A stretch of DNA of 64,000 nucleotides, taken from assembly GCA_964020085.1 (NCBI GenBank), contig OZ026604.1:24464532-24528531 (forward strand), in the 5' to 3' direction. This DNA comes from Micromussa lordhowensis (Eukaryota; Cnidaria; Anthozoa; Scleractinia; Lobophylliidae). Of the stretch, positions 61,031 through 64,000 are shown piece after piece (positions within the stretch are counted from its first letter, which is position 1; every line of letters starts with the position of its first letter). Both the position numbers and the translations under genes were made by a program. Under the pieces are notes generated by a model. The model was not told where the DNA came from and searched no databases. It saw only the letters and a program-made list of their open reading frames with translations.

Positions 61031-61195
61031 TCAATCACTGTCAATCACTCGTTCATTTTTGTGACATTTCAATCCCTTAGTTAACCAACTTGTTTTTTTC
61101 TTTTGATTGGATTTGAATAACCATTCTTTGTCTTCTTCTTTTTTTGGTTTTAGTCGTTCGTGGATGTGTGGCAATACTGACATTACTTTCCCCAT
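61031..61195 (-). CDS. Unknown 54-aa lysine-rich protein
   Basis: A small frame from ATG 61,195 to TGA 61,031. It starts 18 bases after the stop of the coiled-coil gene and ends 55 bases before the next ATG, in the same direction, which fits the dense packing here. The protein is strongly basic (about 14 Lys), with MGKVMSVLPHIHERL at the start, a KPKKEEDKEW stretch, then NQKKKTSWLTKGLKCHKN. No signal peptide, membrane segment or known domain is visible; a nucleic-acid-binding or nuclear protein would suit the charge, but that is only inference. A TATATCAAA element sits 44 bases before the ATG, inside the preceding gene. The last codons are encoded by two copies of the ten-base repeat GTGATTGACA. 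Confidence 0.5.
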   Translation of the reverse strand: MGKVMSVLPHIHERLKPKKEEDKEWLFKSNQKKKTSWLTKGLKCHKNERVIDSD

Positions 61196-61213
61196 TTTCA
61201 AGTTGCGATCATG

Positions 61214-61453
61214 TCATGCTTGTTTACTATTTTGATATAGTACTGACCATTGACATTCACCATTGCTACTACCAACACCAGGATCATTTTTTCTTTGCAT
61301 AATGATTCTTTGATTTACCTCCTCTAGGATGGATTCCAATTCAAGGAATTCTTCTTCCATTTCTTGCAAGTGAATTTGTATACTTTCAATGTGGGTTAAA
61401 ATTTCTGAATAGGATTGTTTGAACGCTGTAAGCATTCCATCTGCTTGTGCCAT
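61214..61453 (-). CDS. Unknown 79-aa coiled-coil protein
   Basis: From ATG 61,453 (context CATCATGG) to TGA 61,214. Residues about 15-53 form a clear amphipathic coiled coil with I/L/M/V at heptad spacing (ILTHIESIQIHLQEM, then LESILEEVNQRI) and many Glu/Gln. The tail (about 54-79) is polar, with Gly, Asn and Ser. It would likely oligomerise; no family is recognised. A TATAAAAA box lies 45 bases upstream. The frame is also open further upstream to an ATG at 61,648, giving 144 aa with a hydrophobic, probably membrane-spanning segment (VVILFIYAVFLAVI, near residue 20) followed by a Lys/Arg-rich stretch. That extension overlaps the end of the neighbouring exon in another frame, so I prefer the short start. 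Confidence 0.6.
   Translation of the reverse strand: MAQADGMLTAFKQSYSEILTHIESIQIHLQEMEEEFLELESILEEVNQRIIMQRKNDPGVGSSNGECQWSVLYQNSKQA
61234..61239 (-). promoter_or_regulatory. TATA-like element of the 54-aa gene
   Basis: Minus strand TATATC (in TATATCAAA), 44 bases before ATG 61,195 and within the last codons of the upstream coiled-coil gene. The distance matches the TATA boxes of the two neighbouring genes (43 and 45), but the sequence is a weaker TATA match. Confidence 0.4.
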
Positions 61454-61490
61454 GATGAAAAAATAAATTGAAGACGCTACACACAAATGG

Positions 61491-61498
61491 TTTTTATA
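61491..61498 (-). promoter_or_regulatory. TATA box of the coiled-coil gene
   Basis: Minus strand TATAAAAA in TTGTATAAAAACC, 45 bases before ATG 61,453 and just past the stop of the preceding exon (61,506). About 30 bases on is TCTTCAATT, similar to the presumed start site of the 113-aa gene. The interval 61,454-61,505 holds nothing else apart from TTTATTTTTTCATC, a pyrimidine tract like those before the upstream exons but lacking the AG. Confidence 0.6.
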
Positions 61499-61505
61499 CA
61501 ATTTT

Positions 61506-61820
61506 TTAATGTATCGTCTCCACTTTTTGAATACAATAGAATAACACTTGATAATCCGCAATGAAAAGTGTATTACCGCGAGGAACACAGCATAAATGAA
61601 TAGAATAACGACAAGGCATAAACATACATTGTAAAAGGTAATGTACATGGTGCATTGCTAATGACATTGAAATTGAACCTTGAGTAAACTGTCTAGTTCT
61701 AGGTCCTAACATGTTTATGTAAATATGTAAAGTGACATCTCTAGGATCATTAATGACACGTAAAAGTGTTTGGCAAATACATCTGTGTAAATTTTTAATA
61801 TGATGAATTCTGAAAGGCAA
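61506..61820 (-). CDS. Exon-array unit 8 (104 codons), LPFRI type
   Basis: The reading unit begins directly after the splice acceptor ATTTTTTACAG (AG at 61,821-61,822) with LPFRIHHIKNL and stops at 61,506. There is no nearby ATG, so translation must enter by splicing. The middle has TLHIYINMLGPRTR, aligning with LIVRFYFLIVGPRNG of unit 6, followed by a helical HHVHYLLQ and MPCRYSIHLCC, which matches LPFRYKIRII of unit 6. These shared stretches mark the two units as diverged duplicates. The family is unrecognised. It is the last (3'-most) unit of the array and its end overlaps, in another frame, a hydrophobic open frame. It could be an alternative terminal exon or a trans-spliced cistron. Confidence 0.6.
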   Translation of the reverse strand: MPFRIHHIKNLHRCICQTLLRVINDPRDVTLHIYINMLGPRTRQFTQGSISMSLAMHHVHYLLQCMFMPCRYSIHLCCVPRGNTLFIADYQVLFYCIQKVETIH

Positions 61821-61837
61821 CTGTAAAAAATAGTATT

Positions 61838-61939
61838 TTAAAAGGGGTTATTGATTCGTACAAAGTGTCCGTAACCGTCACGTATTAGACGTAAGTTAAG
61901 TCTAAGTCTAGCATATCGTAATCTTCTTTCTAAGGTTAA
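61838..61939 (-). CDS. Exon-array unit 7, short (33 codons)
   Basis: Starts after TTATTTTTCAG (AG at 61,940-61,941) in phase 0 with LTLERRLRYARL and stops at 61,838, 16 bases before the next acceptor. It is only about a third of the usual unit length. It is Arg/Leu-rich (RLRLNLRLIRDGYG), perhaps the strand-plus-Gly portion of the shared domain. A possible phase-0 donor (TTT then GTACGA at 61,863) would let it splice to unit 8 as a microexon with a 42-base intron. Otherwise it is a truncated unit. The stop of unit 6 overlaps its first codons. Confidence 0.35.
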   Translation of the reverse strand, partial: LTLERRLRYARLRLNLRLIRDGYGHFVRINNPF

Positions 61940-62262
61940 CTGAAAAATAACGAGAGAGAGTTACATGTTATCAAAATGCGTTCTACATTATATACCATCC
62001 AACCATCCCCTAAGATTGAAATAGGATTCCAAATGATTCTTATCTTATAACGAAATGGTAATCTTAAAAGATTAAAAAATTGATGCATGTCGTTATTTAT
62101 AGGTCCATTTCTTGGACCTACTATTAAAAAATAAAATCGAACTATTAAATTATTAGGTAGGGTGGCTGACCATTGATCCCAAGTCATGATTTCATTTATG
62201 ATTTTAGGTAGTAGGTTTCCCTTGGTGAATAAAATGTTTCCTCCATGAAATCTGAAAGGGAG
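61936..62262 (-). CDS. Exon-array unit 6 (108 codons), LPFRF type
   Basis: Begins after GGTATTTTTTTAG (AG at 62,263-62,264) with LPFRFHGGNILF. The acceptor itself spells an in-frame TAG, so the conserved LPFRF start can only be translated from a spliced RNA. It contains a helix (NLLPKIINEI), LIVRFYFLIVGPRNG, NDMHQFFNLL and LPFRYKIRIIW. The last of these repeats the exon-start motif inside the unit, hinting at two related half-domains. The stop (61,936) falls three bases inside unit 7, past its acceptor. A possible phase-0 donor AAT/GTAGAA near 61,985 would give a 47-base intron with a TTGATAACA branch-like site, so this unit may end there instead. Confidence 0.6.
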   Translation of the reverse strand, partial: LPFRFHGGNILFTKGNLLPKIINEIMTWDQWSATLPNNLIVRFYFLIVGPRNGPINNDMHQFFNLLRLPFRYKIRIIWNPISILGDGWMVYNVERILITCNSLSLFFS

Positions 62263-62296
62263 CTAAAAAAATACCATGCATCAACTTTTTTTATAT

Positions 62297-62632
62297 TCAA
62301 TGAAAATGTCTTTGATCATGAAAATCAGTGTGATTGTAAGTACATGCTGTTAAACAATATTTATTGATTGGGAGCCAATCAGGTGCAGTTTCATCAGCTC
62401 GTGAAAAAATGAAACATAGTCTTCCCATTCGGGTTAGATAAAATGCTACATGTAAAGGCAAAATAAATTGCGCAAGCATTGTCATATCTCGTTGAAATCG
62501 ATTATATACATGCCCATTAAGATAGAACACAATGCGATTTCTGTTGGAGTCAAGGTATTCATCATGTAAGGTATGATTTAGAATAAATGTTAACATTCTT
62601 CTTAGATCTTGTACTTGTACTGTGTATTCAAA
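62297..62632 (-). CDS. Exon-array unit 5 (111 codons)
   Basis: Begins after TTATTTTTTCAG (AG at 62,633-62,634) in phase 0 with FEYTVQVQDLRR and stops TGA at 62,297, 33 bases before the next acceptor. It has the shared layout: helix LRRMLTFILN, strand and turn NRIVFYLNGHV, helix RDMTMLAQFIL, then PLHVAFYL. No phase-0 GT lies near its end, so the stop looks genuine and the unit would be a terminal coding exon or a separate cistron. No signal peptide or known domain is recognised. A T-rich TATAAAAA is read in the short spacer after it (62,287-62,294) but no suitable ATG follows. Confidence 0.6.
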   Translation of the reverse strand, partial: FEYTVQVQDLRRMLTFILNHTLHDEYLDSNRNRIVFYLNGHVYNRFQRDMTMLAQFILPLHVAFYLTRMGRLCFIFSRADETAPDWLPINKYCLTACTYNHTDFHDQRHFH

Positions 62633-62653
62633 CTGAAAAAATAAAATGATTTT

Positions 62654-63034
62654 TTAGGAAAATGAAGTGTATTTTCTTTTGTAGTGATTGAAAGTTTGAT
62701 TAAATAGATTGTATTTGTGACTGAATGAGGAAAGTTCAAAGTGAGCAAATTCGTAGACAAATTCATCATCAAAATATCCTGTGTGATATTCCAATGACAA
62801 AAAAAAACGAAAAGGATTTAAAAAATGAATGAAATCTTTCATATGGTTTTTACAATAAGAAATGTTATTGGAGCCACCGCGTAGAACAATATGAAATCTA
62901 CGCCGTCCTAATACAAGATGGCTTCTTCTTGCTAATGCTTGATCTTGCAAATTCATATCAGGTCCTGTTTCAAAGGCTATTATTGTTTTTATGATCTGTT
63001 TCACTTGTTGTGGATTGTAGAATCGAAAAGGAAA
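62654..63034 (-). CDS. Exon-array unit 4 (126 codons), FPFRF type
   Basis: The longest unit. It follows a nine-T tract and TAG (AG at 63,035-63,036), and the TAG is in frame, so splicing is needed for the start FPFRFYNPQQVKQIIKT to be read. The core is RRRFHIVLRGGSNN, CKNHMKDFIHFL and NPFRFFLSLEYHTG, which again echoes the start motif; the tail is aromatic and Asn/Lys-rich. It ends TAA at 62,654 with only 20 bases to the next acceptor. No phase-0 donor is near the end. Not recognised. Confidence 0.6.
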   Translation of the reverse strand, partial: FPFRFYNPQQVKQIIKTIIAFETGPDMNLQDQALARRSHLVLGRRRFHIVLRGGSNNISYCKNHMKDFIHFLNPFRFFLSLEYHTGYFDDEFVYEFAHFELSSFSHKYNLFNQTFNHYKRKYTSFS

Positions 63035-63055
63035 CTAAAAAAAAATAAAAAAACT

Positions 63056-63331
63056 TTAGTAATTAACAAAAAGCCAAGCTTTAAAATTATTGGTAGTATT
63101 ATAATAATGAACTTCAAACTCGAAAGTTAAATCGTCAATAAATTTCCGGGTCAGATTTTGTAATATTGGGAAAAAATCGACAGTTTGATCTCTACAAAAG
63201 ATGTCATAGCTTAAAATTGGTCTAGTCCAGGACCTAAAATGAACTTCTTCTTGTTCCTCTTCTTCCCAAGAAGGGTAGTGTCTCAATTTATGAATCACAC
63301 GTAATAATTTCCATGGTGAACCTTGAATGAA
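63056..63331 (-). CDS. Exon-array unit 3 (91 codons)
   Basis: Starts after TTAATTTTTATAG (AG at 63,332-63,333; in-frame TAG) with FIQGSPWKLLRVIHKL and stops TAA at 63,056, 20 bases before the next acceptor. After the first helix there is an acidic EEEEQEE run, then SYDIFCRDQTVDFF, LQNLTRKFIDDL and TFEFEVHYYN, matching the strand-helix-strand layout of the family, although the G in the turn is missing. Near the end LF/GTTAAT is a possible phase-0 donor that would define a 33-base intron containing TTACTAAAG; it is a weak match to donor consensus. Confidence 0.55.
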   Translation of the reverse strand, partial: FIQGSPWKLLRVIHKLRHYPSWEEEEQEEVHFRSWTRPILSYDIFCRDQTVDFFPILQNLTRKFIDDLTFEFEVHYYNTTNNFKAWLFVNY

Positions 63332-63362
63332 CTATAAAAATTAAGAATAGGAAGATTTAAGT

Positions 63363-63647
63363 CTATTGCGTTGAGTAATGAAAGTCTGATCTCGTGTGAC
63401 CCATGATTAACCCATAGGTGTCGAATCGCATTTGATTGTGAAAAAAAATAAAATATGGAGCACCTGAGTATTGTATAGGATGAAAGTCAATTGAGATCTC
63501 GTCCGTAACAGTAACCTTATCGGTAATTCGATCAATCAACGTGATAAAATTCTGCTCTCCCATAACGAGCACAAGGTAGTTGTTCACGCGTAAATTACAT
63601 AAATGAATATAGTAAATGCATAGACATCTTTGTTCTCTCAGGGTGCA
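63363..63647 (-). CDS. Exon-array unit 2 (94 codons)
   Basis: Starts after TTTAATTTTTCAG (AG at 63,648-63,649) in phase 0 with CTLREQRCLCIYYIHL, the one unit whose first residue is Cys instead of Phe or Leu. The core is NNYLVLVMGEQN, a long polar insertion with DRITDKVTVTDE, and SIDFHPIQYSG. It ends GHTRSDFHYSTQ and TAG at 63,363, 30 bases before the next acceptor. The end has no phase-0 GT. Not recognised. Confidence 0.55.
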   Translation of the reverse strand, partial: CTLREQRCLCIYYIHLCNLRVNNYLVLVMGEQNFITLIDRITDKVTVTDEISIDFHPIQYSGAPYFIFFHNQMRFDTYGLIMGHTRSDFHYSTQ

Positions 63648-63655
63648 CTGAAAAA

Positions 63656-63967
63656 TTAAAGAAAAAGTGGTGTACTGAATCTACTGATTTGATTATTATA
63701 GTATGCTCTGAAATCTTTATACCATGACAATATGATCTGATTATTATTATAATAGGTGGGAGGGTGTTCAAATTCAATAACTGAGACAGGAATGTAACGA
63801 TGTTGTATTGTTAGATGTTGCACCATGTTATTGAAAATGTGAGATCCATAAGTCCTGGTATTAACAAATATGATTTGTGGATTCACACGATATTCTTGTC
63901 TAAAAGGATCCATCCTTGTTAATGCACGTTTATAGAGTAACAAAGCTGCTCGATCTTGATCATCGAA
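63656..63967 (-). CDS. Exon-array unit 1 (103 codons)
   Basis: Starts after CTCTTTTCTTTAG (AG at 63,968-63,969; in-frame TAG) with FDDQDRAALLLYKRALTRM. The core is PQIIFVNTRTYGSH, FNNMVQHLTIQHR and YIPVSVIEFEHPP, then an Asn/Tyr-rich stretch. The frame ends STPLFL and TAA at 63,656, inside the pyrimidine tract of the next acceptor (7 bases before its AG), so the last residues may not be domain. Upstream, 63,970-64,000 reads VMKCLLNSFL and then the acceptor TAG, which looks like the end of a further unit beyond the window edge. Confidence 0.55.
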   Translation of the reverse strand, partial: FDDQDRAALLLYKRALTRMDPFRQEYRVNPQIIFVNTRTYGSHIFNNMVQHLTIQHRYIPVSVIEFEHPPTYYNNNQIILSWYKDFRAYYNNQISRFSTPLFL

Positions 63968-64000
63968 CTAAAGAAAAGAGTTCAGCAAACACTTCATTAC

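Noticed and set aside
61028..61047. Two TGATTGACA motifs as PBX/MEIS sites upstream of the TATA box at 61,018
   Set aside because: The motif matches well, but it lies in the last codons of the 54-aa frame in an AT-rich block; without other evidence the coding explanation is enough.
62939..63130. Plus-strand frame of 63 codons
   Set aside because: It crosses the spacer between exon units 3 and 4 antisense to both, and its lysine run is the complement of the pyrimidine tract.
61821..63970. Poxvirus-type TTTTTNT early terminators or late promoters in the T-rich spacers
   Set aside because: Most of the tracts do not fit TTTTTNT, whereas all eight end in AG exactly at the start of a phase-0 reading unit, which fits 3' splice sites.

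Overview
The window is almost certainly animal nuclear DNA, probably from an invertebrate; I cannot name the species. The evidence is a eukaryotic tRNA-His gene without an encoded CCA end, a cluster of vertebrate/invertebrate-type promoter motifs (CCAAT boxes, E-box, YY1-like, NRF1-like), and many pyrimidine-tract-AG 3' splice sites.

Region 1 (1-59,786) is one uninterrupted head-to-tail satellite array of a 207-bp monomer, about 289 copies, all in the same orientation, and it runs off the left edge. It shows nested higher-order duplication: short periods (4-11 monomers) in the left third, then larger blocks of about 6,000 bp (29 monomers), 6,809 bp (33 monomers, one carrying a 24-bp deletion), 2,485 bp (12 monomers) and 2,690 bp (13 monomers). 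I see no gene in it. Its many 60-100 codon open frames exist because 207 is a multiple of three and the monomer has few stops on either strand.

Region 2 (59,787-60,380) is a short unique segment between the intact last monomer and the gene block. It holds a GC-rich promoter-like element, an interrupted inverted repeat, a hairpin, and a tRNA-His(GTG) gene with a seven-T Pol III terminator.

Region 3 (60,381-64,000) is AT-rich and tightly packed, with everything reading leftward (minus strand). Nearest the tRNA are three small ATG-started genes (113/179 aa, 54 aa, 79 aa), each with a TATA-like element 43-45 bases before its ATG. Upstream of them, reaching the right edge, is a tandem row of eight reading units. 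Each starts exactly at a pyrimidine-tract-AG 3' splice site, always in phase 0, and ends in its own stop only 7-33 bases before the next splice site (or overlapping it). Seven of the units share a faint common pattern (often L/F-P-F-R-F/I at the splice junction, then strand, G-containing turn, helix, P-x-strand), so they look like very diverged tandem duplicates. The simplest readings are an array of alternative 3'-terminal exons served by a leader exon beyond 64,000, or a compact trans-spliced operon. The gene density and TATA spacing also resemble an integrated DNA virus or a large mobile element. This exon row is the candidate undescribed system; none of its proteins is recognised.
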